In this document: positions 1 to 13,100 of the stretch, one piece after another
How the letters are laid out: every line of letters begins with the position of its first letter
Numbering within the stretch: the first letter of the stretch is position 1
NCBI GenBank assembly: GCA_026018925.1
Contig: JAKSZU010000016.1
Span: 32,545,377-32,609,376, forward strand
Direction of reading: 5' to 3'
DNA length: 64,000 nucleotides
From: Tupaia tana
Taxonomy: Eukaryota; Chordata; Mammalia; Scandentia; Tupaiidae
Position numbers and translations under genes: made by a program
Notes under the pieces: model-generated
Databases searched by the model: none
The model's input: only the letters and a program-made list of their open reading frames with translations
Told to the model about the DNA's origin: nothing

Positions 1-107
1 TTGTGATGATTTATCTAAGTTTTATTGTAATTTTCCTGAAATGCAGATATGGGATAACAATATTTTTCTTCTAATATTGTTATGGAATAACAATTTTTTT
101 CTCCTAG

Positions 108-168
108 TTACATTTAATTTGAATAAAGGAGCATGTAGTTCAGCAGGATCAACGTCATCCAAATCAAG
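108..168 (+). CDS. KIN: KIN coding exon (first in window)
   Basis: Acceptor tttttctcctag and donor AAG|gtgcgc frame a 61-base exon reading (V)[19 protein letters not shown]. It starts in phase 2 (needs a G from the upstream exon) and ends on AG of a serine codon. It is part of the low-complexity serine linker ahead of the NLS. Confidence 0.93.
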
Positions 169-2480
169 GTGCGCTCCATTAATAGGTATCTTCAACCATA
201 GGGGTTTTGTGAGGTGTTGGTTTACTACATTTGAAACTATTGTGAATCATTTGTTTCTGGTTGCAGTTTTCTTCTTTCTACATCTTCTTAGAATTATTTT
301 TTTTAACTTTTTTAATTCATTTGTTTATTTTAATTTGCCCAGAGAGGGACATGGAACAAGGGGGGCGGGGAAGAGTGAGAGAGAGAGGAACTGAGAAAAC
401 AAGCCAAGGGGTCGAGGACTTGAACCGTGATTGACCACGTTGGAGTCCAGTGCCCTTAAGTGCCACGCCACCTGCTGGGCCCCTCTTTCTACGTTTTTAT
501 TTGTTGGTTAGTTGTGTTTTTTGTTTTTAAGTTTTGCCAGAGAGTACATGCATTCACTCAGGAGAGAAAGAGAGAGAAAGAAAGTGAGAAAGCACCTACC
601 AGGGGGAATGGACACCCAGCCATTCCTTCTCTCTTTGTCCTTCTGGTTGGGATTTTGGGCACACACATGTACCTGGTGTGATTCTCAAGCTGCCACTCCA
701 GGTGTTGAACCACATGGTTCAAGTTGCCTTAACCACCAGGCCACAGGCTGGCCCATAGGGGTTCCTAACAGAAGTAGCCCCAGGACCAGCAGGTTGCATA
801 GTGGTTAAGGTACTGGACTCCCACATGGCCAATGGTGGTTTAAGTCCTCGACCCAGTGGCTTGAAACTCATGCCTAGCCTATATATGTGCATGCCCAAGA
901 TTCTGAGAGAAGAATGGAGGAGAAGGGATTTGGCATGGCTATCTCTCTTTGGGAATTATTTCTCACTTTTTCTCTGTCCCTCTGGTGAGTGCCACGTACC
1001 CTATAGCAAAAATCTCTCTCTCTGAAAAATAAAGTAGCCTCAAAACCTGATCTGCCCAATACTAAAGCCTTTGCTGTCATCAATCTATTATATCAATTTT
1101 ATTAATAGCAGCACTAACTAACGAGAAAGGAGAAGGCATAGAGAGTTAAAGATAGAACAGGGGAGGGGCTGGCAGGTGGCATGGTGGTTAAGAGTGCTGG
1201 ACTCCCACCTGGCTGACTATGGTTTGAGTCCTGGACTTGGCAGCTTGCTTTCTCACTTTCTCTCTCTGTCTCTGTCTCTCTCTCGTTCTGTTCCTCTCAG
1301 GTCGAATTAAAAATGAATAAATAAATAAAGCTAAATAAAATAATTTTTTGAAAAACAGGATGGGGAAATGTTCATAGTGCAAATAGTTCTATAAGATACA
1401 GACAAGTCCTTCACTGTATAAAGTAATCTGCTATGAATTAATCATGTCATGCATTTATTCTGAATTACTGATGTTGCACGTTGAAGCACTTCCATCTGGG
1501 TACAGTTCTTGTTCACAACATAGTTCCTCTGTTCATCAGTTCTTTGGGGCCAAGTGCGCTGAAGATGATAGGGAGTGCAGCATCAGTGAAACGAAAGGAA
1601 CCTTCCCAGAGCTCCTCTCAGACCAAAGAAAAGAAGAAAAAGAAATCTGCACTTGATGAAATCATGGAGGTACTGTTTATTAATTACTTATGGATGCTTT
1701 AGCAATTAGAGCAATGATGTCGTGCAAATCTAAGGAAAATATTTTCAGCAGTTAGTAGATTATTATAAAGTTAGAAACCTAATAGCCTTGTTTAGTTTTT
1801 TGCATCACGTGCTAGCTTTGAAGCTGTGCAGTTATGGTCAGTAGAGTTCAGATACGAGGACCTTTAGCAGTAATTACGATCAGGGTCCTTGTGCATGTTC
1901 AGCTCTGCCATGAAATCTCCTGTTGCCCCTGACTTCTACTCACTGCCTCTTTGCTAGCGGCAGAAAGCTTTAACATATTTTAAATTGGATTTAATCTCAT
2001 GGCTAAGTAGATGTGATGAATCATTGATAATATATGATCATCTACATTTAGGGCCATATTTTGGCTCTAAATTGGCCTGAGACTAGTGGAATTCTGCAGA
2101 ATTCTTGAACTGCTTCTATATATTTATTTCTTCCTTTCAACACAGTCTTACCTTATCAGTAAATGTATAACGTAAATGGAAAATAAAAATAGGAAGGGCA
2201 GGAGATGATAAGAAATAAATGAATACCAGAGCTTCCCCCCCTTTTTTTTTTGTTTCAAAATCACTTCTTTGATCTCCCATTTTTTTTTCATTGTGAGGGG
2301 AAAGGAGATAACTTTACAATCTTCTGTGTTACTTGTCCTCGCCATGCAAGGCAGTCTAAAAAACTTAAAGTCCCACACAAGATGAACATATTATGAAATG
2401 CTGTCACTCTATTATCAGCAAATTTTGAGTTGCTGTTATTTGCTGGGCAGTGTCCTGTAGTAGGGAAAAAAAATATGCTC

Positions 2481-2511
<31 letters not shown>

Positions 2512-4085
2512 TCATGGAACTTCTAGTAGGGGAGCCAGTCTGTAAGCAAGTGAACAAATGAATAATAATTACAAGATGCTGAGTTCTGAGGTGGTGTGAA
2601 GGTGAAGTGGGAACGTAACTTGTGAAAGGTTCTAAGGCAGGAAAGGTCTCAGCTCATGTGGCTGGAGCAAAGTGAGCACGTGGTGGTAATATTTGACAAG
2701 GTAGAGAAATGGGGCAACGCCATGGAGGCCTTACATGCCAATGCAGGGGTTTGGGGAATTTAATTTAATTTAATTAGAAGTGACATTGAAAGCCAGAGCT
2801 ACTTTGTTGAATATAATGCATATTAAATTTAGAATATTTTTTTAAATTATTTTATTTAATTTTATTTATTCATTCATTTATTTTAATTTGACCAGAGAGA
2901 GACACACAAACACAGAATGAGAGAGAGAGAAGAGAGAGAGGGAAAGTGAGAAAGCAAACCACCAGGTCCAGGACTTGAACTGTGGTCAGCTATGTGGGAG
3001 TCTAGCACCTTAACCACCACACCACCTGCTGGTCCCCTAAATTTAGAATATTCATCGTTCATAATGGGAAGTTGAAGGATTTAAATGTGGTTTAGAGGGA
3101 CCAGCAGTTGGCGTAATGGCTATGGCTCTGGACTCCCATGTAGTCGACTGCAGTTCAAGTCCCAGACCCAGTGGCTTAAACTGACGCCAGGTGCATGTGT
3201 GTGCATGCCCAAGATCCCAAGAGGAGAATGGAGAAGGGATTGCAGCATGGCCATCCCCCCGGGTGGTGATTTCTTGCTTTCTGTCTCTCTGTCTCTCTCT
3301 GTCTTTCTGCCGAGCGCAAACACTCTGAGCGCAAACACTCTATAGCAAAAAAAAAACCTCTCAAAAAATATAAATGAGGTTTAGAACCAAAGAATTATTG
3401 ATACATTGTTTGATCTTATAGAAAGTTGATACTTAGGGTAATTTTAAGAAGTTGAGAAAGAAAAGGTTTGATATGGAGCTATAATGGTCAGACAGCACTT
3501 TTTTCTAAAAATTAACAGGGTGTGTGTACATCAGAGAGAGGGAGAGTTTGTGAAAGCACTCCCCAGTGGAGTGTAATCAGGCCATAGTCCCTTTTCCTTC
3601 ACTCCTCTATCACGAGCGCATGTACATGCTTCAGGAGAGTTTTTCAAGCTGTCAGGGCTGGGATTTGAACCATAGGTGGCCATGTGATATCTAGCTTCCT
3701 TAACCACTAGGTTATGGGGCTGGCTCTAGCACTTTTTTCTTTTAATCACTTTTCTCTGTATCTTTCTTGGTGGCATTTTTCTTCCTTTTAATTCATGAGC
3801 TTTATCAGGGAACCTCCTTTTTGCCATCAGACTGTATGTGTGACCATGCTGTGCTAAGTTGGTCTGTGCCATGTTTAGGTCACATAATCACAGTGCTGAT
3901 TTTCCAGCTGACTTTTGCAGTCAAACTAGAGGAAGTGGGGAGAGGTTAGCTTAGTGTTGGCAGATGGTCTGGCAGTATTAACTACATTGGAGCTGTTTGG
4001 CAATTTTTTTTTTATGTCAGTTGAATTGTTTATCATATATTTTTTAAAATCCAAGGTTTTTTAATTAGGATATTTAAAAAATTAA

Positions 4086-4116
<31 letters not shown>

Positions 4117-7100
4117 TTGAGTGAGAGAGATTTTTGCTATAGGGCAGGTGCACTCACCAAAGAGAAAGTAAGAAATCACCCCCAGGGGGCATGGCTACAC
4201 CCCAATCTCTTCTTTTTTTTTAGAATTATTTTATTTAACTTTATTTTTTTAATTTATTTTAATTTGACCAGAGAAGGACAGAGAGAGAGAGAAAGTGAGA
4301 AAGCAAGCCATCAGGTCTGGGACACAAACCATGGTCATCCATGTGGGAATCCAGTACCCTTAACTACCACACCACCGGCCAGCTGCCTGCTGCAATCCCT
4401 TCTCTTCCATTTCCCTCTCAGGATCTTGGACAAGCATGCACATGAGGCCAGAATTTTAAGCCGCTGGGTCTGGGACTCAAACTGCGGACGACTGTGTGGG
4501 AATCCAGGAATGTCACCATTAAGCCATCTGCTGGTCCCATATTATTGTTACTGTTTTGAAGTTTGCTGCAGGGCATGTGTGCTTACTAGAGCGAGACAGA
4601 GGGAAAGTGAGAAAGCAAGCCGCCAGGTCCATGTCGCAAACCCCAGTTGGCCCTGTGAGAATCCAGTGCCTTACCCAACCCACCAGCTGCTGGCCCAATC
4701 CAAAGTTTTTTAAGATAAAAATCGAATTACAAATAATGTGTATGTTTATTTATCAGAGCTTTTATACTAGACTGTGTCATTGGTCTTCTACGAACTGTGT
4801 TTTATGATATTATTTTGCTAAATAAAATGATATTTTGAAATACACTGAAGATTTTTTTTTTTTTTTGGAGAGGTTTTTTTGCCTTTAAGCGTGTGTGCTC
4901 GCCAGACAGACAGAGAGAGACAGACAGAAAGTGAGAAATCACCCTCCAGGGAGGATGGCCATGCTGCAGTCCCTTCTCCTCTGTTCTCCTCTCGGGATCT
5001 TGGGCACGCACGCACACAAGCCCGGCGTGAGTTTTAAGCCACCGGGTCCAGGACGCGAACCTCAGTCGACCGCATGGGAGTCCAGCGACATAGCCATTAC
5101 GCTAATTGCTGGTCCCTACATTGAAGATTTTAAAGAAGGAATTTTGTGAATATCTTATGTATTCTATAGATTGAAGAGGAAAAGAAAAGAACTGCCCGAA
5201 CAGACTACTGGCTACAACCTGTAAGTATTCAGTTTGAGCTTCAAGTGAATAAATAGCATTTGGTATAAATAACTGATTTCTCAAATTATAGAGTTCGCTA
5301 TATTATCGCTTTTTTGTTGTTGCATCTTTAATTGTTGGTTACAGCTGTGTTGGCTTGTTACTTCACATGTATAGACCATGACATTTCCTGAATTTGTGCT
5401 GAATTTGTTTATAGTTAGCAAGAATTTGAGCTAGTAATTATTTTTTATTTTTGCTGTAAGACAAAGGTTATCTTTTCAGAAATGGAATTAAAAGTGGAAT
5501 TATAAATGCTGCAGTGCTGGTTTTCAATTTACAGCTTATTGAATGTAGAATACTTACTTTGGTACTCTACAGAAAAAGAGCAGGCTTTAATTTTAGACAC
5601 TCAAGAAAGCTTAGTATTTCATTACTTATTTATTATTGTTTATTATTTTAAAAACTGAAGATAATTTTTAAGTATTCACCATCTTTTTTTCTCTTACTTT
5701 TCTTATCTATATCCCTTCTCCATTTCTCCCTCTTTTTGGGATTTTGGGCATGCATACACATGCCACATTTGTGTCTTTTTTTCTTTTTCTTTTTCTTTTT
5801 ATCTTTTTTAAAGAATTATTTATTTAATTTTATTTAGTTATTCATTTATTTTTTTATTTTTTCTTAGATCTGATCATATTTCTTTCTTTCTCATAAAAAT
5901 CTTATTTTTGACTGGATTCAGAATTAGAAGTAGAAGCTTTCAGAGAGGACAGCCTGCGTCTCTTTGCAGTTTGTTCTTGGTGTTTTTCTTTAGCCTCCTT
6001 TGTTCTCTTGGCCAAAAGTTTAGCATATTCTGCTGCCTTTTCCTTATTTTTCTTAGTACGTTGATTCTTGAGAGCAATACACCAGCATTTGTGTGGCAGG
6101 ACACGTGGATCACATTATGCTGAATCTTAGGTGTTTTGGTCCTGGGTTTCTTACCTTCTTTATTTAAGGGCTTTCTTAACATATTGGTGGACATTGTCTT
6201 CTTTAGACAGATTGAAAAGTTTTCAGATTCTGCTAGCTCTCTTAGGCCCCAGGAGACGAGGCATAGTATCAGTCAGTCCTGGAATATCCTCTCCTTTTTA
6301 ACAATAACCAAGTTGAGAACACTCAGGTTTCATCCACAATGCAACCCCAAACAGATTTGCACTTTCTTTCTCCAGTTCTCCCTGAACGCAACCCTGAACG
6401 GATTTGCGCTTTCTTTCTCTAATTCTCCCTGGTCTGTAATAGGAACGTCCCTTACTCAGTAATAGCCGGACACGACAGTGGGTCAGGATACCCTGCTTCA
6501 TGGGGAAACCATATCTGTCGTTTCCACCCCTGATCCGGACTACATAACCCTTCCATTCTTCACCCAAAGCGTCAGCAGCAACTTCTGCGGCCATACGCTT
6601 CTCATAAAAAGTACGAAGTTTGCATTCATCGTCCACTTCAATGAGTTTCTGGCAGCCCGTGGCTGGGAAGGAGATATTCAGCTTCATCTTGAAGCAGCTG
6701 ACCTCCAATCAATTCATTTATTTTAATTTGACCAGGGAGAAACTGGTTACAGAGAGAGAGGGAAAGTGAGAAAGCAAGCCACCAGGTCTAGGATTTGAAC
6801 TGTGGTCAGCCATGTGGGAGTGTCCAGTGCCTTAACCACTACACCACCTGCTAGTACCCCTTTCTCTTTTCTTTAAAGAGTTATTTATTTATTTATTTAT
6901 TTTAAAATTTGACCAGAGAGACAGAGAGAAGCAAAGGGAAAGTGAGAAAGCAAGCCACCAGGTATGGGACTCAAACCGCAGTTCGCCACATGGGAGTGTA
7001 GCACCCCCACCACCACACTACCTGCTGGCCCTTGTCCCCTTTGTTTCTTAAGCTGCTAAATCTGGGACTTGAACCACGGGGTCAGCCATGTAGAATCTGG

Positions 7101-10100
7101 CTGCCTTACACCAGGCCTCTGAGCCAGCCTTTACCATAAGTTTTTAAAATTATTACTTGCGGATGCTCTATTTTGCCCTTCCACAGGTGCAAAGTTTGTA
7201 TAAGACTTACATAGTGTATTAGTTATTATATTTTTAAAAATTTTTAAAGTTTATTTCTTCCATGAACAAGAGACAGACATCATCCACAAGAGGCTCTTGA
7301 TGCCACAGTCTCCTCCCAACCTCAGCCAGCCCCAAATCATGGGCACGTGTGTACACAGTATGTTCATGTCTCTGGGTGTGAACTGGGAACATTCCCAAGT
7401 GGTCAGCCTGCTACATTCCCATTTGGAATAATCCCATTGTGTTTTAATACTGAGCCAAGAAGGTGGTTTGATCAATAATAAGGTAGTGAAACATAATCTC
7501 TCACTTAGCTTATTTGTTTTGAGAAATAAGATTAGTAATAACCTTGAAAGTTAAAAATTCTGGACTAGCTTCTGGACTGGTGAAGGTGACTGGATCACAT
7601 GACAAGTCTTTGGACTGGCAGCATGAGAAACATGCCAGGTACACGTGTGTGCAAGCCCAAAATCCTGAAAAGAAAAACTACAACAAAACAGATTTTGGAG
7701 TGACCCTTCCTGATGGGGGGGTACTTTCTCACCCAGCCACCCCCCACCAGCAAGCAAAAATTTTTTTTAAAGTGAAAATGAAATAGTCTTTGTTATCTCC
7801 CACTAGTGTAAAAATGTTTTAGTTTATTTATTTACTTTGCAGAGGATGTTAGATCCCATATGGTCGACCAGGGTTCAAATCCTGACCCTGACAGCTTGAA
7901 GAAACAGGCTGGGTGTGTGCACTCCTGCCCAGGGTCCTGCAGGGGTGGAGAATTGAACTAAAAGGACTGTGGCATGGCCAGGCCCTCTTGGAGGGTGCTT
8001 TCTCTCTCACCCACACTGCCCCCTCTCTTCTTCTTGTATCTACTTACCTTGTGCACACACATGCCCCTCTGAAATGTAAAGAAAAAGGAAAGATTAGTAA
8101 AGGCCAAGACCTCTAGAGAAGAAACCATCTGTGAATTATTGTGTTCGTTTTGCCTGTTACAGTAACTGGCATTTGAATGTTAATAGTTCCACATATTATG
8201 AAAATATAATGAAGAATTTTGCCTAATGCTATTGTACTTCACTAGGGAATAATTTGAAAGTCTTTAAAGTATTTTCAAGTATCTATGCTTCATTGCCACC
8301 ATCCAGTGTTCCAGGGTGAAATGCAGATTCTAGCTCCCAGTCCCAGATAATCTGTGATTCTGCCTGGTAATCTGTTGTATTCTCCAGGTGATTCCATTGA
8401 GTGCCCTGGGCTGAAAACCCTGTTTTGTTTTTTTTAAAGAATTATTTTATTTACCTTTATTTATTTATTTACTTATTTTAGTTTGGCCAGAGAGGGACAG
8501 AGTGAGAGTGAGAGTGAGAGAAGGAATGTGAGAAAGCAAGCTGCCAGGTCCAGGACTCAAACCACAGTTGGCCATGTGGGAGTTTAGTATGTTTCACCAC
8601 CATGCCACCTGCTGGCCCTGAGAACCCTGTATTAAAAGATGAATAAAACCAATAGAAAGCAAACAAATGGCAAAGCATTCCAACTTTCATTCCCCCCCCC
8701 CAATTCTTTTCCCAGTGACAATACTTCCAATTAAATTTTATTTTCTTTTTCATAATTTTCTCTTACAGCAAATTTACATTTTTTCATAGTTCACTGTAGG
8801 ATCTGTCTGTAGTGCTCTTATGACTCAGTGTATCTCTTATTCTGGAATAGACAAACATTTGCTAAAATAATGAACAGTTCAAAGAGGCAGACTTGAAGGG
8901 TTTATATTGCATATATTTTGTATTTTTAAAAAGTTTAATTTCAGGCCAGCAGATGGTATGGAGGTTAAAGTGGCTGGACCCCACATGTCGACTATATGGT
9001 CGAGTCCTGGACCCAGCATCTTTGAAAAACATGCTGGGCATGTGAGCGTGCATGCCCAGAACCCTGAGGACAATGGAGGAGAAGGGATTAGGATGTGACC
9101 ATCCCTTTTAGGGGGATGATTTCTCACTTTCCTTCTCTCTCTGTCTTTGTCTCTAGCAAACACATGCACCCTGCAGCAAAATTATTTGAAAATAAAATAA
9201 AGTCTATTAATTACCTGCATGAGAAAGAGTGACTGAGGGACTAGCAGTTAGTGTAATGGCTATGTTGCTAGACTCCCACGTAGTCGACCGCGGTTCAAGT
9301 CCCCGACCCTGTGGCTTAAACTCAGACTGGGCGCATGTGTGTGCGTGCGTGCTCAAGATCCTGAGAGAAGAATGGAGGAGAAGGGATTGTGGCGTGGCCA
9401 TTCCCCCTGGGGGGGGGGGGGTGATTTCTCGCTTTCTGTCTCTCTGTTTCTCTCTGTCTTTCTGGCAAGCGCACGTGCCCTATAGCAAAAATCTCTCAAA
9501 AAAAAGAAAGAGTGACTGAGACACAGAGATATAGTATCTTCAACAGGGTCTTGATTCATCCACCCCGAATCATGGGCAAACACAGGCTGGTATCCACAGG
9601 AAGGTCTCAGACTTCAACTGGGAGCCTTCCACATAGGCTGGCATAGCATTTTATCACTGTTCCATCATTTGGCACAAGAGCTTTATATTTGAAAAGAAAT
9701 ATTTTGAACAAAGCTACTGTGAGCAAGCGTCAATAGATAGAATGATATAATGAGTTGTCTTAAAATCACTAGAGTACGAACCCGTGAGGGCCTTTTAGAA
9801 ATTTAGTGTAGAAATATGGCTGAACTGGGACCAGCCAGTAATGGCTATGTTGCTGAATTCCCATGCCATGTAGTTGACCGTGGTTCGAGTCCTGGACCTG
9901 GTGACTTAAACTCACGCCGGGCGCGTGTGCGTGCGTGCCCAAGATCCCTAGAGGAGAATGGAGGAGAAGGGATTGCGGCGTGGTCACCCTCCCTGGGGGG
10001 TGATTTCTCGCTTTCTATCTCTCTGTCTCTCTGTCTTCTGGCGAGCGCACGCACCTTATAGCAAAAACCTCTCCGAACAAAAAAGAAAGAAAGAAGTATG

Positions 10101-13100
10101 ACTGAACCAGAGAAATTGTTTTAACATTAATTGGCTTCTTAATAAAAGAGAGGCATTAGAATAAGACCATTCAAATTTTCTTCTCCACATGTCTTTCTGC
10201 TATTAAATATCTTTCAACCAATGTCCTTACTAAATTTTTGTTAATATAATTTTTAGCATAATTTTGTGACCATCTCTTATATTCACTGGAAGTAGCAAAT
10301 ACAGAATCACTGCAGTGAATATAGCAATAAGTCAGGCAATTTAGTTTTCATTATCAGCTTTTTTTTTTAACAGATGATAATCAATTTACTAAAATAGTTG
10401 ACTTAGGCGTCTGCAATGGTGACGTCAACCTCAATTCCTGGCTCAGTACTGATGGCAGTAATCTGTTGAACAATCTCAGAAGGACTGTGCAAATCAATGG
10501 GTCACTTGTGGCTTCTCATCTGGAAACGATCCCAAGTCTTGGAACCTTCACCACAAGGTCTTTTCTTGTAGTGACTCTCAAAGCCTCAGTAGGCATCTGA
10601 ACTGGTCGTTTCACCTTGAGATTCTTTTCCTTTGCACCCCCCTTTCTCCAGGGACTTTACATTAAGGCTAGTTAAAGTAATTCTGATTTGGTGAATGGCC
10701 ACCTCTTGGTTGTTTTCCAGTATCTTTTACAGCCATGGCTGCAGTGTGGCTTCCTGACCTACTTGTTCCTCGTAAGCGGTGAGTCAGGAGCAGAGCCGGT
10801 GTCCAGAGCTCTGGCCTCCTACGTCAGCTTCTTCTGCTCATTATCAGCTTTCAGACAGCTAATCCAAATCAGAAAAACAACAACAAACAAGCAAACTCAG
10901 AATTCATTAATATAAAATAAGCCCAGATTTCTCTCCCATTTGAGAATTAGATGTTCAGAAGAACAATTCTTCTAGTTAGAGCTAATCTGGAAGAAAACTA
11001 TTTGTATCAAAAATTCAGAGCAACCAAATGAGGAAAGAATGTTGTGAAAACCGTCTTGCAGAAACTCAAAGGTTCAGTTCTATTTTTTTTATTTAAAAGA
11101 GATTTTTGCTGTAGAGCACGTGTGTTTGCTGGAGAGACAGAGAGACAGAAAGCGAGAAATCACTCCCAGGGATAGCCATGCTGGAATCCCTTCTCCTCCA
11201 TTCTCCTCTTGGGATTTTGGGCATGCACGTGCATGCGCCCAGTGTGAGTTTCAAGCCTCCCAAGTCTGAAACTCAAACCACGGTTGACCATGTGGGAGTC
11301 CAGCAACATAACCATTAAACCATCTGCTGATCCCAAAGCTTCAGTTCTTATAATCCCCAACGAGACTTTTGCAATTGGAGTTTTTATCAGCAGTGAACAC
11401 CAACAGTATTATATCCTTGGCACTTTTCACTTCCTTGAAAGAAAGAACATGCTATTTATGAAAGTCATAAAAGCCTAGATAAAAGTTCTAGATTTCAAGA
11501 AACCTTCACTGCGGCAGTTCAACCATTTATATGCTCTTTTCTTGGTTGTTTTTGAACTCTTATTTCTGTGTGTCTGTATTTAGTTTTCTGGTGTAGTACT
11601 CAGTTCAGTACTTCTTAGAGAGCTGGTCTGGTGTTGGTGAATTCTTTCAGGTTTTGTTTACCTGAGAATGTTTTTGTCTTTTCTCCCCATATGAAGGATA
11701 ATCTTGCTGGATACAGTATTCTTGGTTGAAATTGTTTTTCACGGGATCAGCAATGGTGTAATGGCTATATTGCTGGACTCCCATGTAGTTGACAGCAGTT
11801 CAAGTCCTGGACCCGGTGGCTTAAACTCATGCTGGGAGTGTGTGCGTGCATACCCAGGATCCTAAGAGGAGACTGGAGGAGAAGGAATTGTGGTGTGGCC
11901 ATCCCCCCTGGGTGGTGATTTCTTGCTTTCTGTCTCTCTGTCTTTCTGATGAGTGCACACGCCCTGAAGCAAAAACCTCTCCAAAAAAAAAAATAAATAA
12001 ATAAATTGTTTTTCCACTTAACACTTCGAATATATTTTCCCATTCTTTTCTTGCTCACGTTATTTCCAATGAGAGGTCCGCTGTGAGCCTGATGGGATAT
12101 CCTTTGAAACTTACTTGATGTTTCTCTCTTGCCAATTTTAATACCTTGTCTTTGTCTGTAGCTTTGGTCAGTGGGGCTATAGTGTGTCTTGGAGAAGATC
12201 TTAGATTGATTCTACTTGGGGTCCTTTGTATTTCTTGGGTCTGGATCTTTGAATCCCTCTTTAGGTTTGGAAAGTTTTCTTCCAGGACTTCATGGACTAG
12301 ATTATCAATACCCTTATTAGTCTGTTCACCTTCTGGGATACAGAGAGATTATCCAGATTTTGGATGTTTAATGGTATCTACTATTTCTTGCATATTTTTC
12401 TCTTTTTTTTTTTGGACTATTCTCTCAGTCTTCGTGGTGAATTTTTCTAGGGCAGAGAGCCTGTCTTCTACATCTGAGATTTGATCTTCTATATGATCTT
12501 ATCTGTTTTTAATACTTTCAAGGGAGGTTTTTAAAATTATTTATTTAAAAATAATTATTTATTTTATTTGCTATTATTATTTTTTTAAAAGTTGACCAGA
12601 CAGAGACAGAGAGAGAGAGAAAGGGAAAGTGAGAAAGCAAGCCACCAGGTCTAGGACTCGAACTGTGGCTGGCCATGTGGGAATCCAGCATCCTAACCAC
12701 CATGCTACCTGCTGACCCCTCAAGGGAGGTTTTAATTTCCTGTATTACAGCCTTCATATCTAACAATTCCGTTTGATTGTTTTTTCTGGTATATATTTCC
12801 TCTTTCAAACAGTGTAAGAATTTCCTCACCTCCTGGAACTCATCGGCTCTTCTCTACTGTGTCTTCTAGAGTTTATTGTCTCTCTTCTCTTGCATCTCTG
12901 TTAGCTTTTTCACTATGAATATTCTAAATTTTTTATCTGACATTTCCAGAGTACTGTCTGTGCATGAGGAGGTGGTTTTTTTCCCTCAGGGGAGAGATAT
13001 TTTCTTGGTTTCTCATATTTCTTTTACCTCTGCAGTGATTTCTGTCATCTGATGGGTTATACGTTTCTTCCTAACTTCTTGAAGTTCAGTCTGAGTGTTC

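Noticed and set aside
6298-6708. Open 136-codon frame as a functional ribosomal protein gene
   Set aside because: It is only the first half of RPS6, intronless, and followed by frameshifts in a retropseudogene.
12146-12484. 112-codon plus-strand frame as a membrane protein
   Set aside because: Hydrophobic only because it is antisense to the L1/HAL1 ORF1 coiled-coil region.
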